A DNA stretch of 64,000 nt from Chrysoperla carnea (lineage: Eukaryota; Arthropoda; Insecta; Neuroptera; Chrysopidae): the NCBI RefSeq assembly GCF_905475395.1, contig NC_058338.1, forward strand, positions 9,004,935 to 9,068,934, written 5' to 3'. The notes under the pieces were generated by a model that was given only the letters and a program-made list of their open reading frames with translations, made no database searches and was not told the origin of the DNA. Within the stretch, counting starts at the first letter, position 1. Each line of letters opens with the position of its first letter. Of the stretch, positions 31,065 through 43,972 are shown in pieces. A program made the position numbers and the translations under genes.

Positions 31065-31290
31065 GTTAAAATAGGTTATGTTTTGTAATGTATTTAATAT
31101 ATATTTTTTCGTTATACTTTAAAAATAAGAGATAAAAATAAAACGTTTTCATTCACAAATATTCTAAAATTGTTTTATTTTGATCTGAAGTCTGCTTAAA
31201 TCCGTATTCCCTGAAAATGCCCCTCAAATGGAATTTTCATCTTGCACAAGAATTAAGAGTGTTTATGTTTTGGAAGTGGCTATCCGCACA

Positions 31291-31376
31291 ATACCGTCTA
31301 CGGTCTAGACCGTCCACGGTATACCGCCTATACGGTATACCGTATAGACGGTATACCGTCTATACGGTATACCGTC
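31291..31376. repeat. Palindromic short tandem repeat (CGGTATACCGTCTATA-type)
   Basis: Alternating TACGGTATACCGTCTA units, each self-complementary. The array merges directly into the left terminal repeat of the element at 31366-31868. Confidence 0.85.
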
Positions 31377-31868
31377 TGCTGAGCCTTAAATATGATAGTA
31401 GGTAATGTTCCAAATCGCCCTGTAAGCTTCCTCGAATTTCTATGTGTCATATTACCCCCTCCCCCCAGTAAATAATTGGTGTTTTTCAAAGTGCTGCCAA
31501 AAAAATCCCTGACCATTTGCTTTTCTGCCAGACATATTTTCCTGATCTTTTTGACATACTCAACACAACCAAACAAGTCTTACAGATTCCAGAACCATCA
31601 CTTCAAATTTGTTTACCGCGTAACGACATTTTCGGTTTTTTTTTTGCATAATTCGGGAATGGGACGACTTGTTGAGCTTAAACTTTGTAGGATGACTGTT
31701 CAGAATGACATCTAATGAATTATCAAACAAGCAGACAGTTTCCAGAACCATAACTTAGTGACAGTTTTTCAAATCTCCCCCTGGGGGGGAATATGACACA
31801 TAGAAATTCGAGGAACCTTACATACAACATTACCTACTATCATATTGAAGGCTCAGCAGACGGTTACC
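31366..31868. mobile_element. TIR element, ~500 bp, ~100-bp inverted arms
   Basis: Left arm 31366-31470 and right arm about 31775-31868 are inverted: GGTA(TA)CCGTCTGCTGAGCC, ATATGATAGTAGGTAATGTT, TTCCTCGAATTTCTATGTGT. Interior is non-coding. Just downstream of UBL5. Superfamily not assigned. Confidence 0.75.
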
Positions 31869-34800
31869 ATGACCATCAGTAAAACAAAATTATAGGGCCA
31901 GGACCATAAAATTATCGTACTCTGAATAGTACATTAAAAAAAATTTTCAATTTTGAAAAAAATATCTTATTTCAAACGAAATTATTTATAGTTATTCGAT
32001 TAATTAATGAATTATCATTAAATGAATACAGGTTTTTGACGCCAAATTTATATTATTTAAATACACTTAGATTAGAAAAACGGAGGTTGAAGTTTCAGTG
32101 AAATAATTTGCAGTGCTTTTTAATAGTGAAAGGTTTTTATTAAGGAAAAATTTTATTTCGAAATATAGTTTTATTAATTAATGTTAAATAAAATCAGTCC
32201 ACAATAAAATCAATTATAATAAAATAAACAAAAACTCTCTATAGACGATGAATAACCGATTTTATGTATTGCAATACCGGTGAAACGTTATTCTTTATGC
32301 TGGAATTACCTTAGTTTCAATAAACATTAAAAATAATGTTTAGTGACTTTAGAGGATTTTCAGAGTTCATCATAGTGAGATGAAGGTCGATATAAACAGA
32401 AATTTTGATTATCTCTCTCTCTAGGCTAGAACTACATGATCCAAAAGAAAAAAAATCCATTCACGGGTCTTTTGACAAATTCAAAATCGGCCAAGATCCT
32501 TCGTCTATTGAAACAAACATTTTTTTTTCTTTTTTTAAATTTAAATACAAAATAAAACAATTACAGAAAAATAACGATTATAATATACTATTCTTTAAAA
32601 TTTGAACAAGTTTCAAAATATATGTATTTTTAAGTACGTACAAGTTTCAAAATATAATAATTTATTTCGATAATGTAGAAAAATACGTTATTAACATTCT
32701 ATTTACTGCATATAAAGTTTCTGTACACTGGAGGGACACACTGTACAGTCTATCTATCTATTTTCTATACAAGTCCTTACAAAAAAATTTGTTATTACAA
32801 ATATTGGTTTTTCGCTCATAAGGTGTTTCTTTTTCCTACGTATTTTTTAATAATAAAAATATTTTGACGCAATTTTTAATATCAGGATGGCAATCGAAAA
32901 AGTATTGTAAAACTTCCTCTAAAGATGTAATCTCATGATGATGCTGGCTTTGAGCGACCTAACGTCACGTGACCTAAATTGAGGCTGAAACTCACTGAGT
33001 ACACCGGATTAATCCCTGTGTAAGTAACTGGTATGTAAATCCGAGCATGGAAGTGAGAAAAATGGAAATTAACGCGGATATTACGTCAATTGCGCATACA
33101 TTTATTAGTCATCACTCAACCAAGTCTGATTTTTTACAATTCTTGATTTCTATTTCAGAAACCTATTTAAGCCTTAAAATAACGTATGACTTTTACAGAA
33201 TATTTTAATGACTCCTTGACATGTTCAGATATGCTTACCATCCTGATATTATTTGAAATCATAGGAAAAAATTTGTTCTAAAATTAATTTAAATGTGATA
33301 TTGGCAAATTTAAGTTTAACATTGTGCTTGAAAAATAAATTTAACAAATTCGACTTGGAACAAATATAATTGAACATAGTGGTCAAATATTTAGTATAAG
33401 CTAAGGTTGCGGCTAAATGTACTTAACTGTTTTACCTCGTCATGGAAAATATTTTACCGATGGCGCTGTCTATTAATTTTATGACTAAACAAAACAACAT
33501 AGTCTATTATGACGTAAAATTTTTTGTTATTGCAATTACTTTATGATTGTACCGCTTGCAATTAAGAAAACATAGTTTAAATTATATTTTTATTTTTTAC
33601 CCTAATTATTTTGTGGTAAAATATATAATTTGGTTAACAATTTGACTAGAAATTTTTACAAAAATTCGTTCGATATTATTACTTATCGAAAAAAAATACA
33701 CATTTTGATCGCCAAATTTCAATAAGCTCTATTCTTAAACATCGAATTAATAAAAAACTATTAAAAAACAATAACGACATTAAAAATTAAAAACGGTTTT
33801 AAGGTACAACTTGAAAGGTTATGCTAAATTTTTTTTAAATGAAAAGCGATGCGATATTTAATATTTATACAAAAAAAAGGAAATATTTCTGATTATATTT
33901 AATTACTAAGTAAAGGTGATTTTAGATTCTGTAGCTTTTACAGATTTCCATCCAAACATTCGATTTGGCAAATCCAATAAATTATTTGAATTGAAAAAAT
34001 TTTATGGAGTATTAATTTTGAATATCATACTTATAAATCTCCATAAAAATGTTTTGTACTTACAAATAGTAGGAGATTGGACCCAAAAGTCTTAAGATAT
34101 GCATAATAAATATCTCCATTTCGATTTCAAATTTTAAACTTTACAATAAATTCTAAATTCTTGGTGTTTCTGTTATTGTCTTACATATTAGAATCACCGT
34201 AACAACTATGGCCAAAAAGGCAAACCAATGAATCAATATTTTTGACCTATAAACTCGTTATTGAACTGATTTTTGACACAAAGATTATTTAGGCATATTA
34301 TACCCATTTTCAATTTTAATGTGGAAGGCCCTGAAAAATTGGGCATTGCTTCATTTTATTGTACTCAAGACAAGTGCCTTATATATGTCTAAAGAAGTTT
34401 TGTGTGGGAGTACTTTATTTGATCATAATTAATTCACTGGCTACTTACATTTTTAAATTAAAAAATATGTGCATTGAATTTAAAGTTTATAAATGACAAG
34501 AACATTCAGAGCTGGGTTTTAAATTAATGTTCTATTTTTTATACAATTTCTCTCTCTAAGCATACGCAATAAATAAATTTGATGATGGTACCCCAAACCC
34601 CACAAGGTTTATACAAATATTCAACTTATTCCGTTAGATTCCGAGGTTGACGTCTTTTTTTGACTAAAATGAGTGGATTAAAAACCATTTATTGAGCAGC
34701 CCTAATAGTTGTCCTGACTAGGTTCGATCTGTGATGAACGAACTATTCGATGTGATTTGGTAAGTTGGACGTTTATGGGATGCTTATGTAATAGTGGTTA

Positions 34801-35106
34801 CTAGAATGGACCTTTGGTTAGGGAATTTTTTTGGCTAGCTTAATAGAAAGTTAGCATTTTTACAACTTGAAAACTATACTTAGCCATGGGTGCACATTTT
34901 GAACGCTTTATAAAATCTTTTTTTGCTTTGATTTACGTACTAAGCAGAAGATGGTAAATATAGTTATAAAATATAGTTTGTGAGTGAATTATGCAAGAGG
35001 AAATTGTACTTGTTTAAGTTTTAAAAACTATTTGTTCATATATTATTTTGAAGTATTAAAAACATTTGACTATCTTTTTTTATATTTTAAAAGTTATTGT
35101 CTACTT
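31869..35106. other. Tail-to-tail gap UBL5/Uck, no gene seen
   Basis: AT-rich, no recognisable ORF, RNA gene or element with readable ends. Slightly GC-richer patches occur near 32930-33060 and 33410-33500. Some of it must be 3'UTR for the distal Uck last exon. Confidence 0.5.
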
Positions 35107-35303
35107 TTAATGAGGTCTTGAAAATTGTGCATCAGCTGAATTAACACGTCGTGCCAATTGATGATGTTGTGGTGATCGTCCAGGACTTGGTGTTTCAAAT
35201 GCTGCAACATTATGTCTAGGTGTTGTTGGTGGTGATATACCATTCATCTTCACACGATTATTTAAGAAATCGCGTATGTGTTGTACAATTAAATCGATGG
35301 CAA
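35107..35303 (-). CDS. Uck: Uck alternative last coding exon (distal, isoform b)
   Basis: Acceptor TTTACAG precedes 35303; with the split codon from exon 5 it reads VAIDLIVQHIRDFLNNRVKM, continues through a Pro/Ser-rich tail, and ends FSRPH before TAA. Vertebrate UCK2 also ends in SRPH. It aligns with exon 6a at 40167-40303 over [11 protein letters not shown] and uses the same phase, so it can replace it, giving a 292-aa kinase. It lies about 4.9 kb beyond 6a. Confidence 0.88.
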
Positions 35304-36974
35304 CTGTAAATTTTAAATTTAGTTAGTAATTAAAATACGATTTTTAATAGTTTTAATCAAAAAAAAAAATCTTACAAAAAATGATCCAATTTTCCATTTA
35401 TTTTTGTAGTCATATTTTCCACGAAAATATAGACATACTTATGCACTGTATCGAAAGTCAAGGAAAGAAGCGTGGGTGGTAGACCCCAAGAACCCTATTT
35501 AGGGATTTTGGAAATGTGTGATATAATATAAATTTCGCAGCCAACTAGCTTAATTAGCCGTTCAAATAACAGCCTAGCTATTTTACTTAACGGCTCTGTT
35601 CAACTAGTGACCTGAACGATATTCAGCCATTCTATCTGCCTTAAAATTGTTTTTCCAACCCGGCCAAATTTTTGGCTTCAAGTTTATGTTTTTTCTAGCA
35701 AGACTCGGATTAAAAATGTCAAAAATAGACACTATTTAAGTTTAAATGCTGTTATATATTTATTTCTAATGATATTTTTTATTAAATTCGATAATTAGTA
35801 TACACTGATTCCATTTTTTTTCATAGTTATAAATATTTTAGTAGTCTATGTTAAAATTATATTTATTAAATGTGGAGGTTTCAAATTAATATTTAATTGA
35901 GAAATAAATCAAATAGTCCTAAATATATCGATATGTACTCATTTTTAACCAACTTCACTCACATTAAACAGAGCCTTAAATAACAAATAAAATTGGTAAG
36001 AATAATTTCAGACAAAAACAGATTATTGGAAATAAACGTATGGATGTGAGATTACGAATAAAGAATAGGTCGAAGACCTTTGAGAAACATGTAAAGAGCC
36101 TATATTCAAATGAATAAAGGACTCCGCGCCATAATTATGGCATTTACATCAAACGAATTTCATATAAAACTATATCGATATATTTAGCCCACTCATAAGG
36201 AGTTTTGCAAAAAAATTTAACAAATACAAAGACTAGTAGTTGGAAACTTTGACTTGAATGTTTTGCATTTTATTGACTATAAAAGACTTTATTAAAAATC
36301 CTTGTTTAATACAGTAAGCTGTAGTCCTGACTTTTCATAAAATTTGTTCATGGCTATGCATGAAAAGAATGATAGTTTTATTTTAAATAGATCTTTTATA
36401 AAATCTTTTAATCTCGGTGTCCATCAACATATCATATTTTTGATAAATAAACCTATAAAAATCCGAGTGTGGATATCTAGAAATGGAAAAATCATTCCAT
36501 TTATTCGACATTTTCAATGCTTGTCAATTGTCTTTCTTTTTTTTTTTTTGTCACGTCCATCAGAATGACGATTCTCTAAGGATAATTTCGTAGAGGAAAA
36601 AGTAAATAGGCAAGTATAAGGAAGCCACCCACATACGAATTTGTAGAAGTATATTTATTAATTACAAAATATGTTGATGGACAATTTGTGTATTTGTGTA
36701 TAACGCATGTCTAAACCGAGGATAACAACAATTTCTTTTTTAAAAGAAACTTAAAGTTTAGAAGTTTGCTCAAATAAAAAAATCCAACATTCGAATAAAC
36801 GAGATTCTAATGAGTAGAAAATATAAAACTAACAACAATACTTTTCTAATAATAAAGTTTAATTTAAGGTAATTCGATCTGAGCAAATTTTAAAAATCCA
36901 GAATATTTCAATTTTTTTTAAACAATTTTTCGTTTCAAAATTAGAATTCGTCCACTAATCGTCAAAATTAGAGT
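35304..36974. other. Uck intron, proximal part; no gene seen
   Basis: Intronic for isoform b, or downstream sequence for isoform a. AT-rich with scattered low-complexity T runs (about 36536-36550). Nothing coding recognised. Confidence 0.45.
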
Positions 36975-37168
36975 TCGCCGTAGGGACCATTGAGTACTTC
37001 TTCATGCATAGATACACCTACTGAGTACACCTTCTTCATGCATATACCATGCATTACCCCAGTTCATCACAACCATTAATAAATAAATTTTTGTTGTGAC
37101 GGCGGGAATCGATCCTGCTAATCTAGGGATACTGCGTACAGAATTGGTTACGCTAGGGTGTATCTTTA
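36975..37168 (-). mobile_element. tRNA-like SINE fragment
   Basis: On the minus strand the head has CCTAGCGTAACC and the B-box-like GGATCGATTCCCGCC at about 37113-37099. A body follows with a locally duplicated segment ending CATGAAGAAG-GTACTC-A. Immediately upstream on the same strand is a LINE insertion. Confidence 0.5.
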
Positions 37169-37501
37169 GGTTAGGTTAGAATGGCTGTTCTGGGGTGGGA
37201 CACACTTAGACCATAGGATCCGTTGTGATACCGTAAATGAGTTGGCCCATCCCCGGCCACTACTCCATGAACCATTTGGAGCTGTTTAAGAACAGCAAGA
37301 GGGCTTTGACGTCGACTGACTTTAGGCCGGAGAGGTCGTCAAAGAGAGGCTGGCTCAAGTAAGTCCATCTCCTCATGACAAGAGCTGGGCAGAGACAGAG
37401 AAGATGAGACATTGTCTCCTCCTCGTCATCACTGTGACAGCTCCTGCAGTAGTCGTGATACACTGCCAAGCCTAAGCGTTCGGCATGCTTGCCGCCCAGC
37501 C
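37169..37501 (-). mobile_element. 5'-truncated LINE insertion with 14-bp target duplication
   Basis: Flanked by AGGGTGTATCTTTA at 37155-37168 and 37502-37515 (perfect). On the minus strand it encodes HDYCRSCHSDDEEETMSHLL followed by CLCPALVMRR: the C-C-H-C zinc-knuckle end downstream of RNase H in I/R1/LOA-type LINEs. It then ends in ACAGCCATTCTAACCTAACC. Only the last about 330 bp were copied, typical of target-primed reverse transcription. The intact duplication suggests a recent event. In the Uck intron. Confidence 0.88.
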
Positions 37502-37515
37502 AGGGTGTATCTTTA

Positions 37516-40166
37516 CAATTTAAATAATAAAAAATAATTATTATCGTCTAATAGTTATGACAACTGAAATGATAAGCTTTTTAAAAATTGAATGTTCTAT
37601 GACAAATGGCCAAGTCAGTATTAAGTAATAATCGTTATTCGTTTATATTACAAACATTTAGTAATATTTGCTGAACGGATGAACTCCCTTAAACGTGAAT
37701 AAATCGAACTACCTTAAATGTGAATAGGAAGGCTAGTAATTTTAAAACATTAACTTAATAAGTTAACAACTAATTTATATAAAAAAAAAATCAAAATTTT
37801 TTTATTGTCTATTTTAATTGTATTATGTATGTCAAAAATAAATTTCCAATTTTTATATTTATATATTTAAAAGGGGGCAAGAGAAAACTTTTAAATTGTG
37901 CTTTTATATAAATTTTACGTATCCCAAAGAAAGCAAAAACAAAATATAAAACTTATATAAAAAAGAGCTTCAAATTTTTTGTAAATAAAAAATTTGTAAA
38001 TATTTAACAAAAAACCTGTAAATTTGATTTTATAAAATTGAAGTATAAAAAGTTTCTTAAATAGATAGAGGTATCACAAAATTTGTTAGAAAAGTTATAA
38101 TTATGATGGCATTTATGTTTATAATATGAAAGATCAGTTAAAATAAGGAATTTAGGCTAAAAATATCTTATAAATTAGTGGCCTGTTTTGGACACAATCA
38201 TTGGTCATTTCTACAAACTGTGCATCCAATTCAATCTCTAAATACTTTAGATATTATTTTCTTAGCACGAAAAGAGACAAAATCTTTTATTTTTAAATCA
38301 ATTTATATACTGTTTCTAATTATTAAGGGACAACCATGTCGATTACTGGGTCAAAATGTGTATAACCTCAACTAGGCCATTCGACTGTGCGCGTATGATA
38401 CTCACTAGAGTTCAGTTGAGAAGGGTTGTGATACATTTGACAAGACATTCTCAAACTACGACCTTTATAACATGAGGATCTCTGATGATCCCACTTGAAA
38501 AAATAAAACTTTCAGGGACATCTACTTATATATAATAATAACTCTTAAATATATTCTCCGAAAAGTTTATAAAAAATCTTTGGATCCTATTGAGACCTTA
38601 ATGATGTCAAGTTTTTTTTCCCTGATATTCAGGGCGCACTTAGCGCACATGACGCTTCAGTATTTCGATCTACAATCCATCCTAAAATATTTTTTCGAAG
38701 TAATTTTTTAATTTTTGGTTGTCCCCATGTATTAGGAAATTGCTAAGATTTTAACTGTAATAAACGTATCGATCCGACCACAGAGTAGATTTTTTATGTG
38801 TCAGATATTGTAAAATTGATTACATTGTATAGATTTTCTCAATTAAAAAATTAAATCTAAAAGATTTAACCTTGTTTTAATATTTGGACAATCTTTCAAA
38901 AAAAAATTAATCCTAAAGGATCAAATTTGTAAAACAAATAGATACAAAATTAAATGCTTTTTTTTTCTCAGACTTGTTATATCTTGCAAACTTTTTGGGA
39001 ATTCTTTTTTTTGTTATATTAACTAAAATGCAATTGTTTAGTTGAAAGAGGAATGAATTTAAAAGTTAAGCTTTTTTTGGGAATTCAATAATTTTTTTTT
39101 TGTAGTCGAATTTGTTGATTTTGTGATATGTTCTTTAAAATTAATTTACAGGAGATCATTTATCAAAGATTTTATTAGTCCGCTATTACACTAGATAAAG
39201 GATTCGTCGGCAGTATACAGAGCTGACCATTTTAATCTATTATGGTTAACCAACCAAAAAATAACTTAAAAGTTTTAGAGTTTGATGGGAGGCATCATGC
39301 TCTGACATCAATTTAGATTTCGAATCTAAAAGGTAAGAGGTAGAAGAACACTTTAAATTATAAAGTTGTTCCTCATAAAAAAACTAATATGTCATTGTAA
39401 CATTTAATCGAAAGAAAACACGCTAACTACAGAAAAATGCTTCACTCAAAAGTTGTCAAGGGTAATAGAGGACATTCGTCTGTGTCCATGACTTTGGCCT
39501 ACAATAGACCTTTTTTTATTTATCAAGACATTTACTTTCATTTAAAAAAAAGAAAAAAAATGTGAAAAAGGTCTTTTAGTTTCATTTCTTTCGAAAAAAA
39601 TATTAGTTTTTTATGAGGATTTTTTTATTGACGGTTTTTTTATTACTGTAGGAAATTCCATTTTAGAATCTTTTGAATTTGGTGAGTCTGACTCTATCCA
39701 TTTTAAAGAACGGATGGGCACGGTTAAGAAAGTAGAAATGTTCTCTAATGTATACAAGATTGGCGCTAGAGAAAGTTTTGTTTATTTTACAAAGTTTCTA
39801 ATGAAATAGCGGACTCTTAGTTGAAATTAATAGTTATCAATTTAAATTTTAAAATAACAAAAGTTTTATAATCAAAATTCGACTTGTGTATCAGACATAA
39901 TCAATGTAAACACAGATTCACAGAAAAATTCAAATCTCAGAACACACATATGTTGGGGTTGTATACTGACAAAATAAATATTGTACGTCTAACAGATCAA
40001 CTTTGTGCGATAAAATTTACATGCATAATACAACATTCACGATAAATATGGTTACACTAGGTGCCACTAATCATGAATTAAGTGATGAGACAACCCTTTC
40101 TTTTTTTTCTGTGTATCTTAGTTTGATGATAAATATATTGAATATTCAATATATTTTCATTAATTA
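37516..40166. other. Uck intron, distal part
   Basis: AT-rich. A short stretch at about 38395-38490 resembles the LINE RNase H region at 15200-15260 (both contain GAGGATCTCTGATGATC or a close relative) and is probably a decayed LINE fragment, plus strand. No host exon recognised. Confidence 0.45.
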
Positions 40167-42506
40167 TTATCGACTCAAAGTGTCTGAGCCAGTACTAGGA
40201 CGACGGTGTCTATTTGGTGTGGGCGTAACATTTACAGCACGTTGTTGATTACCACCTCCGTGTAAAATATCCCAGATGTGATGTACAATTAAATCAATAG
40301 CCACTGCAACACAAAGATCCCCCATTGAAGATTTTGTTAATTGCCAATTAATCTTTTTTTTAAAATTATTTCAAACAAAAATGTTCATCGCTAATGTTGA
40401 AATTTACTTTTTTCGAAAAATAATAGATTTTTTGTGTTTTAAAATATTGTTTGCAGTGACTATTGTTTTGTTCTAAATATTTCTTTTTAAAGTTTCGGAT
40501 AGCAAATAGTTTGTTTTTTAAAATTTTGATTAGCGTGTGTTGTTTTATTTGAAATAATTTTCAAATAAAAATAATGGATTGGATGGCAATTAATTAAAAA
40601 GCCTATTATTATTCTTACTCTAATAGACTGTCAGCTCGTGACAGAAAAAACATAATCAATTTTTTACAGTCTGCCAATGATAGAGGCCATATATACAGCC
40701 ACAAGCAGCAGAAAAATATATAAAATAACATGCATAACGAATTAATGCTCAGTTAAAAATTAATATTCGTTTATAAAACAAAGAACTGTTAATTTTTAAT
40801 AGGGGATATTAATGTATTTTTTTTATATTTTTAATTCATTGTTTACACCGTTATAACAAAGTAAAAAATATAAATACTGCTTATAAATGCTGTATTTAAG
40901 TGTAAAAAATATTTAAAATATATTATAATTTTGAGATATTTAATTATATCTGTTGCTTGTGGCTGTATATATGGCCTCTATCATTGGCAGACTGTAAAAA
41001 ATTGATTATGTTTCATCTGTCACGAGCTGACAGCCTATAAAGAATGGATCTTGGAAGATAGCTAGGCAATATTTTAAGTAAATGCAATTTAAGTACATAC
41101 TCGAACGACACAGAAAATTAAATTAAAAATTATTTTAATTTCGTAATTAGGGCTGCTATTCGAGGCGAAATTTTTTAAAAAACCAAACTACATAAAAAAA
41201 AGTACCGGTACCTACTTAATCAAAACGGCTCTTCGATATTAGTGGTTTTTGGTCATCATAAATTGGTTCCGAAAGGATAGATGGATCAATAAGGAATATT
41301 TTTAAGCTGTGTTAAAAGGCTGAATTGTGTGGCGCATAATTTCTGTGTTCGTTAATTTTCTGTGTCATTAAGAGTAATTTTAATTTAAACAAAAGCAAAT
41401 TTCAAGTTAAATTTTAATAAATTAGTTATAATCAACAATCAAATATACTCTAAATCATAAAGGCATAACACTACATCGAAGCTTTTATATAGTTTTTGTG
41501 GAAACTGTTTCTTACCTGTATTATCAGCACCTCTAGGTATTATCACATCAGCAAATTTTTTAGTCTATAAATAAACAGAATATTTCTTTAGATATCTTAG
41601 TTTTTTAATCTTAGGAAATTTAACAACTTACAGGAAAACAAAATTCTTCAAACGCTGGCTTGACAAAATTCATATATTGATTCAAAACTTGATCTAAATC
41701 ACGGCCTCGTTCATTAATATCTCGTGGAACTATTTAAGAAAAAAAACAATTTTTAAACATTTTAACCGATTATTTAATAAATAAAAAATTACCTCTTCTT
41801 GCTAAACGAGTATCAGAATCAGTATCAACAAATAATTTCATATGAAATAAATCACGAACTTTAGGAAAATAAAAGACTAGAATTCCTTCAAATAAAACAA
41901 CATCAGCCGGATAAATTGTAGTTACTTGATCTCGGCATCTGTTAACATATGGAAGTAACAATTTTTAATTTTAACGAATTTTTACTTAAAAAATTGAATA
42001 AACTTACACGGAATTTGAACGATAATCATATCCAGGAATTTCACATTTCTTGCCAGCAAGAATATCTTCCAACGTGGATAAAATTAATTCATCATTGAAT
42101 GCATCGGGATGATCAAAATTAAACTGTCCTTTTTCAGCTTTTTGCTTCTCAATTGCAGTTAATTCACGATAAAAACTGTCTTGTGAAATACACACAACTT
42201 GTCGTTTTGCATTGTCCATATCAACTTGGCCTAACTTTTCCATAATTCGTTTACATACTGTTGACTAAATTAACAAAAAAAAAACAATTATTCATTCAGT
42301 TACGAATACCGGCATAAATAACTTCGCCAAAAATAAGATGTTTTTATAGTTTTTAGAATTAATACGTAATTTACCTTTCCACTTGCAGTACCCCCTGCAA
42401 CACCAATAAGGAATGGAGTTTTTCCTTCAACACCATTGACTTTTCCATTGTTTCGGTTCCATACATCACTAGCCCTACGTAAACCAAGATTTGTATTCTC
42501 AGCCAT
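40167..42506 (-). CDS. Uck: Uridine-cytidine kinase (isoform a)
   Basis: Phosphorylates uridine and cytidine to UMP and CMP in pyrimidine salvage. Minus-strand exons 42506-42375, 42264-42008, 41938-41793, 41729-41632, 41564-41516 and 40303-40167 join in phase to 272 aa (human UCK2 261). Residues 35-46 form the P-loop [12 protein letters not shown]. Further hallmarks: [88 protein letters not shown] and IPRGADNT. The N-terminal 30 residues are poorly conserved. Exon 6a encodes [18 protein letters not shown] and a basic tail ending TLSR. A second possible last exon is at 35107-35303. Upstream neighbour: a repeat-rich gap. Confidence 0.96.
40624..41038. mobile_element. Foldback element with 89-bp arms and shared core
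   Basis: Left arm 40624-40712 and right arm 40949-41038 are inverted and more than 90% identical (CTGTCAGCTCGTGACAG, GTCTGCCAATGATAGAGGCC, ATATATACAGCCACAAGC). The core 40799-40943 is the repeat also found at 2436-2582. In the Uck intron between exons 6a and 5. No coding capacity. Confidence 0.82.
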
Positions 42507-43972
42507 TTAAATTGTTAATTAACACTTTTATATTAAATTAAATTAAGTAATTTCTATCATGTAATGTTAGAAGCTGTCAAATCAGTTAAGTTAAGATTTA
42601 GTGATCATTTGATAGCATAGGACATCTTTCGGTACGCGTTAAATACCAAAAAGGCGGTAAATGCAAAATAATTTTCTCTAAAGCTATAACAAAAAATATA
42701 TTCTCTACTTACAATTTAAATAAAAATCTTGTATATTCGTCACCCATTAGTAAATTATTCGATCGTAAACGCATAACTGAATTCATATTTTGTATTAAAA
42801 TATTTAATATCAATATTTATTGATGCATAATTTTGTTATCGATTCTACGTATTTTATATTATAAACAAAATTACAGGGTTTGTTAAATTATTATTGAATA
42901 TTTCGCGGAATATTTTGCTGTTTCTAAAACGGTTTGTATACACGGACAAAAAAAAAAAAGTGACAATATTGCCCTTGTTGAAAGTGCAAATGAAAAACGT
43001 TTATTTTTATACGAGAAACGTTAATGTAATTACTATTAGCTTGTTAGTGAAACACGAATGAAAATTTGTGTATAAAGATAGATAAAAATCGTATGTTTGT
43101 ATATAAATTCAGTTCTTCTGTTTAAACTATTTTATCGGAATTATATTTTTGTTTTAATTGTATGATATAATTTTTGTTTTGCATAATTAATGCATAGCTG
43201 TTGATATAAGCAATATAAGCAAGACTTGTATGTTAAATTTAAATTTAATTCCACATACCTCACACAGTATACACATATCTCGTGAGTTTGAAGTGCAGAT
43301 TGTTGATGTTTATGTTATCAAAGAGTGACACTTATTAAAATTATTTTATCCAGTGGCGTAACTTCAGTTACGCCTCAAATCCTCAAGGCTGAGTTAAAGA
43401 GTGAGGTTGTATTGAATGTCCCATTTCAAATAAAATATTACCTAATTTAAAAATTAAAAAAATCCGACTGCGTTAAATAAAAACTGAAAAGAAAAGTCCA
43501 TTAGTTTATATAACAACTTCAACGGTCAGGGTCCATTATTGGAAAGATTTGTGTAAGTCTAGGTTTTAATGGGCCTCGACCCTTAAAGCCTTTCCACAGG
43601 ACAATGTCTGTCGGGTCCGCTAGTTTTTAATTATAAAATTTCATTCTGAGGAAAAAAACATGCAAATGAGAATTAACTTATAGTTAATAATTATTGTAAG
43701 CTCTTGTAACATAATTAGCAGAGTAATTCGTTGAATTTTATGTTTTATCAATTACATAGAAATTTAAGTTTACTTTAATTTTCTAAATTGTATGCAAAAG
43801 TATTTTATTTGCGCAGACTCCGCTCTAGAGTGTTAAAGCAATTCATTATTATTTAATAATACAGGGGGTTTTTAGTTTATAGATGCATTAAATTTGATTT
43901 ATTTTTATCAGTAGTCAGTGACGTTTTTTAAACAATATTAAAACTATAAACCTATAAAAAAAAACTTATTTT
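42507..43972. other. Uck upstream region
   Basis: Promoter side of Uck. At 43351 CAGTGGCGTAACTTCAGTTACGCC begins like a hAT terminus folded back on itself (GGCGTAACT / AGTTACGCC). Around 43590-43630 a stretch ending CTGTCGGGTCCGCTAG resembles an end motif seen in many arthropod repeats. The exact element limits are not clear. No gene. Confidence 0.4.

Noticed and set aside
37166-37178. TTAGGTTAGGTTA as an interstitial telomere
   Set aside because: It is the tail of a LINE copy with a defined target duplication; the same tail occurs at 19463.
42004-42243. Uck pieces as separate small genes
   Set aside because: The phases and splice sites join them into one full-length kinase.
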